13,821 nt of DNA from positions 1-13,821 of the forward strand of contig JANNRW010000206.1 in NCBI GenBank assembly GCA_031401815.1, in the 5' to 3' direction. A program made the translations under genes and the position numbers. Below the pieces are notes generated by a model. It worked only from the letters and a program-made list of their open reading frames with translations. It did not search any database and was not told where the DNA came from. Source of the DNA: JANNRW01 sp031401815 (GTDB lineage Bacteria > Desulfobacterota > Desulfuromonadia > Geobacterales > DSM-12255). Of the stretch, positions 8,543 to 13,821 are shown in pieces. Positions within the stretch are counted from its first letter, which is position 1. Each line of letters opens with the position of its first letter.

Positions 8543-9076
8543 ATGAACCATATACAGAAAATACTCAGCCTTTTGTCACTCGCGCTTATCCTGACTGCCT
8601 GCGGCGGTGGTGGCGGGGGCGGGTCTACCCCAGCAACCAGCAAGACGGCTACCCTCTCCTTCAGTGTCATAAGTACTGCGCAGCTGTCTGCGCCGGTGCA
8701 GGGGGTGCAACTGAGCGCCTGGCTGCCTGTTGGGGTAACAGTGGCAACAAATGCCGGAAGTTCAACTCTGAGCAGCACTGTTCTTGCCGCAGGCAGCGGC
8801 ATAACCAGTGCCAACCGGCAGGTGTACGGCAGCTATTCAGCAGCCATTCGCAAGGTAAAGATAACCGTAGTCACCACCGAAGAAACCTTTCGTGGTGGAG
8901 AGTTCGCCAAGTTGACCGTGAGCTATCCCGTGGCGACTACACTGACCACCAACAATTTTACCAGTCTCAATGCACCGTCATTCCCGTTTTTCGAGGCTGG
9001 TGGCTATGTTGTTGGTTCCGGCAATGTTGATCTGACCAACAAGCTGCGGGCTTCGCTCGGGGTGGTGTTAAACTGA
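8543..9076 (+). CDS. Cohesin-like lipoprotein, candidate anchor for the dockerin protein
   Basis: 177 residues. Residues 1-20 are a lipoprotein signal peptide with lipobox LTAC (Cys20), followed by seven glycines as a flexible linker. The mature part, about 150 residues, is beta-rich with no charged catalytic cluster. Patterns such as VQGVQLSAWLPVGVTV and FRGGEFAKLTVSYP resemble cohesin strands, and the size fits one cohesin module. Cohesin assignment is by pattern only; an unrelated beta-sandwich lipoprotein is the alternative. The gene starts 86 bp after the stop of the dockerin-bearing giant gene with no terminator between, so co-expression is likely. The inferred role is to tether the giant hydrolase to the outer membrane surface. 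Its last 69 bp are duplicated at 12896-12964. Confidence 0.85.
   Translation: MNHIQKILSLLSLALILTACGGGGGGGSTPATSKTATLSFSVISTAQLSAPVQGVQLSAWLPVGVTVATNAGSSTLSSTVLAAGSGITSANRQVYGSYSAAIRKVKITVVTTEETFRGGEFAKLTVSYPVATTLTTNNFTSLNAPSFPFFEAGGYVVGSGNVDLTNKLRASLGVVLN
9008..9076 (+). repeat. Left copy of the 69-bp lipoprotein 3'-end repeat
   Basis: The last 23 codons of the lipoprotein gene (ending NVDLTNKLRASLGVVLN, stop). They match 12896-12964 at 63 of 69 positions without gaps. The two copies face the same way and flank the ankyrin, methyltransferase, endonuclease and regulator genes. Confidence 0.95.
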
Positions 9077-9106
9077 ATTGGAAGTGAATGGCTGTTTTCA
9101 TAATCA
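9071..9106 (+). repeat. Copy of the regulator-gene leader and start, left junction
   Basis: These 36 bp align with 12564-12600 with about six mismatches and a 1-base gap. Both copies have AACTGA containing a stop, then exactly 11 nt, then a start codon (ATG 9088; GTG 12581) beginning Met-Ala-(Val/Ala)-Phe. A shared GAAGAGG follows at 9115 and 12608. This looks like the remnant of a second copy of the regulator gene's beginning, later taken over as the leader of the ankyrin gene. Confidence 0.6.
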
Positions 9107-9114
9107 ACATTGTT

Positions 9115-9122
9115 GAAGAGGG
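9115..9122 (+). promoter_or_regulatory. Ribosome binding site that sets the ankyrin-lipoprotein start
   Basis: GAAGAGGG ends 7 nt before ATG 9130. The longer reading from ATG 9088 would place 14 non-hydrophobic residues before a good lipoprotein signal, so 9130 is chosen. Confidence 0.75.
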
Positions 9123-9129
9123 TGCAAAA

Positions 9130-10740
9130 ATGAACAAATCGTGGTTATTGCCCGTAACAATTTTAATGGCATTCAGCCTTGCCGGATGTCACCAGCTTAA
9201 TCCTCTGATTAAAGCTTCCTGCGAAGGTGATACACCGGCTGTTTCCAGGCTTCTGGGAGAGGGCGCCAATATCAATGATGTTTTGAATAATTATTCTCCC
9301 TTATCCTGTGCTACATACAACAATAAGTATGAAGTGGTTAATATACTGCTTGAAAAGGGAGCAAACCCGAATAACCCCAAAGGCTTGTACGTATACACCC
9401 CGCTGCTATATGCGCTTTATGGGGGTCATTACGATATAGCTAAACTACTGCTGGAAAAGGGAGCTGATCCGAATAACAAGGATGGTTACTATGCGCCCCT
9501 GGTTTATGCTATCGAAGGTGGGAAAAAGCTCGAAATCGTTAAATTGATGCTGGAGAAAGGTGCTGATCCGAATAGGACAGACTCCTCCCGTTCTCCGCTG
9601 CTTCAGGCCGTTGAAGTTGGAAACGCAGAAATGGTGGCCGAACTCATAAAAGCAGGTGCAAAACTTGATTATGCACCAGTCAACGGATTAACTCCACTAG
9701 GTCAGGCTGCGATTAAAGGGAATATTGACATAGTTAAACAGCTGATTGCTGCTGGCGCAAATATCGAAACAGCCATTAACGGGTTGGAAAATTACGGTAA
9801 TTATTACAATAGAAGCAAAATTACTGCTGAGGTAGAGACTGGAAAGGACTTATTATCAAGTTACGCCAATCCATCTGAAGCAAAGATAGGGCAACCCGAA
9901 GTAATTGCGACGCCCGTGCCAGAACAATCGAAAAGAAGCCCTGTTACCAATTCCGATATCGTGATGATGCTTAAAGCTAAATTACCCGAAAGAACGATCA
10001 TTGCGGTAATTAATCAGGGACTTGCTGACTTTGACACAACACCATCTTCATTGATTGAACTTAGGAACAAAGGCGCTACAGATGGTATTCTGGATGCGGT
10101 TATGCAACCTCACTCTTTGCGGGGAGCGAGCACTAAAAATTCACCAGCTGGCGATTATGTTGGAAGCAATATCAATAAGACGGATGTGATTTCAAAACAG
10201 AGTCTTAATCAGAATGAGTTACTTCCTGTAGAACAAAACTTTTCAAATTCAACGGGTGTAAATCCTGAACTGGTAGGAATAGAAGCCAACGGCATCGAAA
10301 CCAGGGTAGCCCTCACTTACGGCACTTTCGAATTGGGGTCGATTAGAGCATCCGCTAGCGCATATATTCCTATTGCGGGACATTTTATCGGGACTACTTA
10401 TGCTCCTTTATTCATCCCTGGTAAAACCAGCGAAAGCAAGGCACCTGCAAAATTCAAACGTATACTACTCAACGGGTACTCAAAGAAACGATTGGCACAA
10501 CTTGGGAGTATTGTCGTATGTGTACCTGAAATAGATACTGGCAAGAGAAAACTGGAACTAAAGGGCGGGAAAATAGCTGAAGAATATTATAAAAGTGTGA
10601 GTGATAAAGTTAAACTTAAGCAGTTTCCAAATGGCGGTTGGTACTTCGATATTATAAAACCTTTAAAACCGGGGAATTATCTAATCACCTTCACTAATTC
10701 GTTTGGTCAATTTGGCTATTGGGACTTTGACGTACGATAG
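9130..10740 (+). CDS. Ankyrin-repeat lipoprotein
   Basis: 536 residues. The signal peptide ends in lipobox LAGC (Cys20). About six ankyrin repeats follow (roughly residues 23-240), with typical turns such as LLEKGADPNNKDG and TPLGQAAIKGNIDIVKQLI. A short helical module near residues 275-330 (IVMMLKAKLPERTIIAVI, FDTTP, LIELRNKGATDGILDAV) matches a small domain seen in other bacterial proteins: 'kxGxxxxxIxxxI, FDxSxxxLxxLkxxGxxxxxxxxM'. The C-terminal 140 residues are not recognised. It probably sits at the outer membrane or in the periplasm and binds a protein partner; no enzyme motif is seen. It starts 53 bp after the cohesin-like gene, but composition and the duplicated sequences at the junction suggest it belongs to the inserted block. 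A link to the restriction-modification genes is not shown. Confidence 0.88.
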   Translation: MNKSWLLPVTILMAFSLAGCHQLNPLIKASCEGDTPAVSRLLGEGANINDVLNNYSPLSCATYNNKYEVVNILLEKGANPNNPKGLYVYTPLLYALYGGHYDIAKLLLEKGADPNNKDGYYAPLVYAIEGGKKLEIVKLMLEKGADPNRTDSSRSPLLQAVEVGNAEMVAELIKAGAKLDYAPVNGLTPLGQAAIKGNIDIVKQLIAAGANIETAINGLENYGNYYNRSKITAEVETGKDLLSSYANPSEAKIGQPEVIATPVPEQSKRSPVTNSDIVMMLKAKLPERTIIAVINQGLADFDTTPSSLIELRNKGATDGILDAVMQPHSLRGASTKNSPAGDYVGSNINKTDVISKQSLNQNELLPVEQNFSNSTGVNPELVGIEANGIETRVALTYGTFELGSIRASASAYIPIAGHFIGTTYAPLFIPGKTSESKAPAKFKRILLNGYSKKRLAQLGSIVVCVPEIDTGKRKLELKGGKIAEEYYKSVSDKVKLKQFPNGGWYFDIIKPLKPGNYLITFTNSFGQFGYWDFDVR

Positions 10741-11012
10741 AGAATGATTATAGATTGGCATTTGAGAGCTGAACATGTATCTAACCAGCAGCGGCTTTTC
10801 TTGACCGTTGTTTTTTCCTGCAAATCTCACAATGGACTACATCATACCAGTGATATGTACCTTGCCGTCTACCCGATTATACAAGAACTAAAACACCAAG
10901 AAATCGAGCGCCCTTGAAGGCGCATAACCTGATAAGAACGAACCGAAATTGACTACCCCGCCAAATATATTCCATGGTACATTACCCAAACATCAATGAG
11001 CGGAGAAAACTA
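10741..11012 (+). other. Intergenic region before the methyltransferase gene
   Basis: 272 bp without a credible gene. It holds a small hairpin, GCGCC (10908-10912) with GGCGC (10919-10923), without a T-tract. Two TTGAC-like hexamers (10801 and 10949) lack a well-spaced -10 box, so no promoter can be fixed, although one for the methyltransferase operon is expected here. No clear terminator for the ankyrin gene is seen. Confidence 0.5.
11000..11005 (+). promoter_or_regulatory. Ribosome binding site that sets the methyltransferase start
   Basis: GCGGAG ends 7 nt before ATG 11013. The alternative in-frame ATG at 10974 has no such site and adds 13 residues not typical of the family, which usually begins just before motif I. 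Confidence 0.75.
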
Positions 11013-11975
11013 ATGCCATATTCAGTTGAAATCTGCGCCGGTGCTGGAGGACAAGCCCTCGGCCTTGAAATGGCCGGCTTTAACCATGCTGCACTTGTTG
11101 AAATAGAGCGTCCTGCCTGTGATACCCTTTTGCTGAACAGACCGACATGGAATGTGACCTGCGGTGACATAAGATATTTTTCCGGCACAAAATACAAAGG
11201 TATTGATCTGCTGGCCGGAGGTGTTCCATGCCCGCCATTTTCCAAAGCCGGAAAACAGCTTGGCAGCGACGACGAGCGCGACCTTTTCCCGGAAGCGATC
11301 CGGTTGGCCGATGAAATACGGCCACGGGCAATTATGCTTGAAAATGTCAGAGGAATGCTTGACGCGGTTTTTGAGGACTACCGGAAACACATCAAAACCC
11401 AGCTTGCCAGCCTTGGTTACCATACAGAATGGAGACTTCATAATGCCTCTGATTACGGGGTTTCGCAACTGCGTCCCCGCGTGATTTTCGTTGCGCTACA
11501 AAAAGACTTTGTAGAACACTTCACATGGCCGATACCGGCCATGACTTCGCCGCCTACCGTCGGCGAACTTTTGTTTGACTTGATGAATGAGCTGGAATGG
11601 CGAGGCGCTGCCAACTGGCGTGAACGTGCCAACGAAATAGCTCCTACACTTGTCGGCGGTTCAAAAAAACATGGCGGGCCAGACCTTGGGCCAACAAGAG
11701 CAAAAAAAGCATGGGCATCTTTGGGTGTTGACGGACTCGGCTTGGCCGATGCCCCTCCGGCAAGAGATTTTGTAGGCATGCCCCGCCTTACTGTCCGCAT
11801 GACCGCTCGAATTCAAGGATTTCCCGATGCATGGCGTTTTGCAGGTAAAAAAACAGCAGCTTACCGGCAAATCGGAAATGCATTTCCGCCTCCGGTTGCT
11901 CAAGCAGTTGGAACATCGATAATGGATGCGCTTGAAGCAGCCAGTAAAAGAACCGTTTTAAGGAGTGTGAAATAA
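11013..11975 (+). CDS. DNA (cytosine-5-)-methyltransferase
   Basis: 320 residues, a normal length for a type II C5 enzyme. Motif I is EICAGAGGQALG (residues 6-17), followed by acidic VEIE (29-32) and GDIR (51-54) for S-adenosylmethionine binding. Motif IV is GGVPCPPFSKAG with catalytic Cys73; motif VI is ENVRG (110-114); motif VIII is SQLRPRVIFVAL (151-162). The target recognition region is about 165-255. Motif IX is RMTARIQGFPD (262-272) and motif X is YRQIGNAFPPPVAQAVG (284-300), with Phe where many members have Val. It transfers a methyl group from S-adenosylmethionine to C5 of cytosine in a specific sequence; the site cannot be read from the sequence. Its stop overlaps the endonuclease start, so it most likely protects host DNA from that enzyme. 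No vsr gene is nearby. Confidence 0.95.
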   Translation: MPYSVEICAGAGGQALGLEMAGFNHAALVEIERPACDTLLLNRPTWNVTCGDIRYFSGTKYKGIDLLAGGVPCPPFSKAGKQLGSDDERDLFPEAIRLADEIRPRAIMLENVRGMLDAVFEDYRKHIKTQLASLGYHTEWRLHNASDYGVSQLRPRVIFVALQKDFVEHFTWPIPAMTSPPTVGELLFDLMNELEWRGAANWRERANEIAPTLVGGSKKHGGPDLGPTRAKKAWASLGVDGLGLADAPPARDFVGMPRLTVRMTARIQGFPDAWRFAGKKTAAYRQIGNAFPPPVAQAVGTSIMDALEAASKRTVLRSVK

Positions 11976-12556
11976 TGGCCGTACGCGAACCAGGCGCTCG
12001 AAAAAAACTCAAGGAATTTCTGCTTCAGCATGTCGCTGTGGTACTCGATTCAGACGATCTACGCAAAGCGTCTGGCAATGCTAGCGAATGGGCGCGGCGA
12101 GTCAGAGAACTACGCAACGAAGAAGGCATGAACATCGTTACCCACAACGACAGAAGCGAATTGAAACCTGGCCAGTACATGCTTTTGGACACAAAACCTC
12201 TCCCCTCGTTTGCCCGTACCATGTCAAAGGAAACACGGGCGTATGTTCTTGACCGGAATGGATTTACCTGCCAGATGTGTGGCGCAGTAGCCGGAGAAGC
12301 GCACCCTTACGATGTAACCCGGAAGACCAGACTCCACATTGGTCACATAATCGACAAAAGCAAGGGCGGAACCGACGAGCCTTCAAACCTCCGTGCTATT
12401 TGTTCTGTCTGTAATGAAGGTGCTCAAAATGCCACGCTTATCCGCCCGGATCTAAAGCAGCTTTTGATTCAAATACGTCGAGCAACTTCCGGCGACCAGC
12501 TCGAAGTATTAAAGTGGCTTCTCACAAAATTCCCGAAACAGGCAGCTGAAGGCTGA
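11975..12556 (+). CDS. HNH endonuclease, probable type II restriction enzyme partner
   Basis: 193 residues. The ATG shares its A with the methyltransferase stop (TAATG), with AAGGAG at 11960-11965, 9 nt upstream, so translation is probably coupled. The N-terminal 75 residues, including EWARRVRELRNEEGMNIVT and KPGQYML, look like a winged-helix DNA-reading domain. Residues 88-150 form an HNH (beta-beta-alpha metal) nuclease: CQMC (99-102), HIGHIIDKSKGG with His124, Asn138 in SNLR, and CSVCN (143-147). The four cysteines probably bind structural zinc. Tight overlap with a cognate-type methyltransferase supports a restriction enzyme cutting unmethylated sites. Specificity is unknown, and a homing or nicking role is less likely. 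All key residues are present, so it should be active. Confidence 0.88.
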   Translation: MAVREPGARKKLKEFLLQHVAVVLDSDDLRKASGNASEWARRVRELRNEEGMNIVTHNDRSELKPGQYMLLDTKPLPSFARTMSKETRAYVLDRNGFTCQMCGAVAGEAHPYDVTRKTRLHIGHIIDKSKGGTDEPSNLRAICSVCNEGAQNATLIRPDLKQLLIQIRRATSGDQLEVLKWLLTKFPKQAAEG

Positions 12557-12557
12557 A

Positions 12558-12569
12558 GTGATTAACTGA
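12558..12569 (+). pseudogene. Possible 12-bp trace of a lipoprotein 3' end (V-x-N-stop)
   Basis: GTGATTAACTGA reads Val-Ile-Asn-stop. It parallels Val-Leu-Asn-stop at the end of the intact lipoprotein gene (9065-9076) and Val-Phe-Asn-stop at 12953-12964. It starts 2 nt after the endonuclease stop and lies 11 nt before the regulator start, the same spacing as the copy at 9071-9090. It is very short, so the call depends on the matching sequence that follows it. Confidence 0.4.
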
Positions 12570-12580
12570 GTTGCAGGTGA

Positions 12581-12883
12581 GTGGCTGCTTTTCACGATCA
12601 GTTGAAAGAAGAGGTTGAAGCATACGAGAAGCTCTGTCGAGGGGATTTTGACCCGATCAATAATCTTACGCAGATAGGGCGTTTCCTGATCGGCGTAAGG
12701 ATTGCTCGTGACCTTAGCCAGCGGGATCTGGCAGCCAGACTTCAGGTTTCAGAGTCTGTGGTGTCAAGGGATGAACGGAACGAATATCATGGTGTGACTG
12801 TGGAGAAGGCGCAGCGGATTCTTGAGGCGTTGGGTGTGGAGATTACCATCAGTATTGACGAGCCGTTGCTTAAAGCAGCTTGA
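12581..12883 (+). CDS. XRE/Cro-CI-type helix-turn-helix regulator
   Basis: 100 residues. A helix-turn-helix domain spans about residues 31-88: IGRFLIGVRIARDLSQRDLA, then ARLQVSESVVSRDERNEYHG and a following helix ending ALGVE. The start is GTG 12581; a TGA lies directly upstream in frame, so nothing longer is possible, and the ribosome binding site is weak (AGGTGA abuts the start). An internal TTG at 12602 is the only near alternative. The gene begins 24 bp after the endonuclease and shares its direction. It could be the controller protein of the restriction-modification pair, although such proteins usually precede the endonuclease gene. It also resembles HTH antitoxins, but no toxin gene is adjacent. 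Its leader is repeated at 9071-9106. Confidence 0.82.
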   Translation: MAAFHDQLKEEVEAYEKLCRGDFDPINNLTQIGRFLIGVRIARDLSQRDLAARLQVSESVVSRDERNEYHGVTVEKAQRILEALGVEITISIDEPLLKAA

Positions 12884-12895
12884 CCTGTCGCATGT

Positions 12896-12964
12896 GTTGT
12901 TTGTTCCGGGAATATTGATCTGACCAACAAGCTGCGGGCATCGCTCGGGGTTGTGTTTAACTGA
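12896..12964 (+). pseudogene. 3'-end fragment of a cohesin-like lipoprotein gene
   Basis: These 23 codons, ending NIDLTNKLRASLGVVFN and stop, match the end of the lipoprotein gene at 9008-9076 at 63 of 69 bases with no gaps. Three differences are silent third-position changes and three change residues (Gly to Cys, Val to Ile, Leu to Phe). The frame is intact, but no start or upstream part exists: similarity stops about 12 bp after the regulator gene's stop. The original terminator of this copy probably is the one at 13001-13031. Confidence 0.85.
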
Positions 12965-13000
12965 GGTGAAGGAAGAAGTTGGATTTGGCAGATTTCATAT

Positions 13001-13031
13001 AAAAAGGGAGCCTTGGCGGCTCCCTTTTTTT
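13001..13031 (+). terminator. Strong intrinsic terminator
   Basis: GGGAGCC (13006-13012), loop TTGGC, GGCTCCC (13018-13024), then seven T. Five A precede the stem, so it may also work in the opposite direction. It ends the regulator and restriction-modification transcript and presumably was the terminator of the lipoprotein copy whose tail lies 36 bp upstream. Confidence 0.93.
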
Positions 13032-13054
13032 GTAATGATTCCATCACAACGCCT

Positions 13055-13083
13055 TTGACAGATCAGAGAAAAATATCTATGGA
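13055..13083 (+). promoter_or_regulatory. Candidate sigma70-type promoter for the prolyl isomerase gene
   Basis: A consensus -35 TTGACA (13055-13060) is followed after 17 nt by TATGGA (13078-13083), a weak -10. It lies between the terminator and the gene, with about 60 bp of leader remaining. Confidence 0.4.
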
Positions 13084-13146
13084 TTTACCGTTTACCGTCA
13101 TGTTAAAAATAGTGGAATATCGAAAACCAATACTAAAGGAGTTTTT

Positions 13147-13662
13147 ATGAGCAGCGAGCAGAATCCGCGTGTCCTGATGGAGACATCAAAAGGGAATATT
13201 ACAATCGAACTTTTCAAGGAGAAGGCACCTATTTCCGTAAAGAATTTTCTAGGCTATGTTGCTGAAGGGTATTACGACGGACTGATTTTTCACCGGGTCA
13301 TCAACGGCTTCATGATTCAGGGTGGCGGTATGGATGAGAGCATGCAGCCTAAAAAAACAAAATTTGCCATCAAGAATGAGGCGGCCAATGGCCTGAAAAA
13401 TCTGCGCGGCACTCTTGCCATGGCCAGGACTTCAGTGGTTGATAGCGCCACATCGCAATTTTTCATCAATCTTGCGGACAATGCGTTTCTTGATTACAAG
13501 GGGAAGCGCCCGGAAGATTACGGGTATGCTGTCTTTGGCCAGGTTGTGGAGGGGATGGATGTGGTTGATGCAATCAAAGGGGTCAAGACAGGAAACAGGG
13601 CAGGGCATGCTGATGTGCCGGTTGAGGCGGTTTTTATAAAAAAGGCAGAACTGCTCAGCTAA
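13147..13662 (+). CDS. ppiB: Cyclophilin-type peptidyl-prolyl cis-trans isomerase
   Basis: 171 residues, the normal length of a bacterial single-domain cyclophilin. The start has AAAGGAG at 13135-13141, 5 nt upstream. Active-site signatures are in order: FHRVI (catalytic Arg, residues 48-52), FMIQGGG (55-61), GTLAMAR (88-94) and SQFFINL (103-109), then YAVFGQVVEGMDVVD (126-140). There is no signal peptide, so it acts in the cytoplasm, speeding isomerisation of Xaa-Pro bonds during folding. It has its own candidate promoter and follows a strong terminator, so it is independent of the island upstream. It is chromosomal housekeeping DNA and marks the right edge of the accessory region. The PpiB-like name is by family resemblance. 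Confidence 0.95.
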   Translation: MSSEQNPRVLMETSKGNITIELFKEKAPISVKNFLGYVAEGYYDGLIFHRVINGFMIQGGGMDESMQPKKTKFAIKNEAANGLKNLRGTLAMARTSVVDSATSQFFINLADNAFLDYKGKRPEDYGYAVFGQVVEGMDVVDAIKGVKTGNRAGHADVPVEAVFIKKAELLS

Positions 13663-13821
13663 AAATCTGCATTAAACCTAATCCGGACAAGCCGGAACCA
13701 AGCAAAACCTTAATTGAACACGAAAAAGCGGATTTAACGAATAAAAGCGGATCAGGCCAAATTCTTAAGCTTTTAAATTTATAAGGTTATCTACTTCACT
13801 CAAGTACAATCTGAAAATGTC
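13663..13821. other. Gene-free right edge with short hairpin and direct repeat
   Basis: No coding region is seen. TCCGG (13682-13686) and CCGGA (13692-13696) form a small hairpin without a T-tract, a poor terminator. AAAAGCGGAT occurs at 13724-13733 and again at 13743-13752 (period 19). The rest is AT-rich. This may be part of a dispersed intergenic repeat continuing out of the window. Confidence 0.45.

Noticed and set aside
8479..9030. A 183-codon open frame overlapping the cohesin-like lipoprotein gene in another frame
   Set aside because: It has no ribosome binding site or domain pattern, and the other frame has a lipobox, a Gly linker and a well-placed start.
294..9076. Cellulosome locus
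   Set aside because: There is one dockerin and one cohesin-like module, with no scaffoldin array, carbohydrate-binding module or glycoside hydrolase catalytic domain.
9088..9129. Upstream ATG as start of the ankyrin lipoprotein
   Set aside because: It would add 14 residues before a good signal peptide, and ATG 9130 has GAAGAGGG at proper spacing. The upstream ATG is better explained as the copied regulator start.
10974..11012. Upstream ATG as start of the methyltransferase
   Set aside because: There is no ribosome binding site, and the added residues precede motif I without family support.
11022..11468. Open frames on the - strand across the methyltransferase gene
   Set aside because: They are antisense to the conserved methyltransferase motifs and show no family pattern.
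9077..12895. Prophage or integrative element with its own recombinase
   Set aside because: The flanking repeats suggest integration, but no integrase, transposase or phage gene is present between them.

Overview
The window looks like a piece of a Geobacter-type (Desulfuromonadota) chromosome. That placement is an inference. It rests on the style of the very large secreted modular protein ending in a dockerin-like pair of calcium loops, the small glycine-rich lipoprotein beside it, the ankyrin lipoprotein, and the heptamer-repeat intergenic DNA. All convincing genes are on the + strand.

Left part (1-293): a 13-copy GCCTCAA heptamer array, a perfect palindromic hairpin, a probable intrinsic terminator, and a leader carrying two 25-bp-spaced GGTCAA repeats. 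A single gene then fills 294-8456. It encodes a 2720-residue exported protein: a lipase/esterase-like alpha/beta hydrolase followed by about 20 extracellular modules (CARDB-like, NBR1-like, SH3-like, repeated Ig-like, a Kelch propeller apparently nested inside a second propeller, Fn3-like, BACON-like, InlB-like) and a C-terminal dockerin-like module. About 85 bp downstream is a 177-residue lipoprotein whose mature part has the size and pattern of a cohesin. The pair suggests a surface-anchored enzyme, with the lipoprotein holding the giant protein by a cohesin-dockerin contact.

Accessory part (9077-12964): an ankyrin-repeat lipoprotein, a C5-cytosine DNA methyltransferase overlapping an HNH endonuclease gene (a probable type II restriction-modification pair), and an XRE-type helix-turn-helix regulator. 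The island is bounded by copies of the 3' end of the cohesin-like lipoprotein gene. One is the intact gene (to 9076), one is a 69-bp in-frame fragment (12896-12964), and a 12-bp trace ending in a stop lies just before the regulator gene (12558-12569). The leader of the regulator gene is also repeated directly after the intact lipoprotein gene, with the same 11-nt stop-to-start spacing. This points to a formerly tandem lipoprotein-regulator arrangement that was broken up by, or used as a target for, arrival of the ankyrin/restriction-modification block.

Right part (12965-13821): a strong intrinsic terminator, a plausible promoter, and a cytoplasmic cyclophilin-type prolyl isomerase gene, followed by gene-free DNA with a short hairpin and a 10-bp direct repeat.
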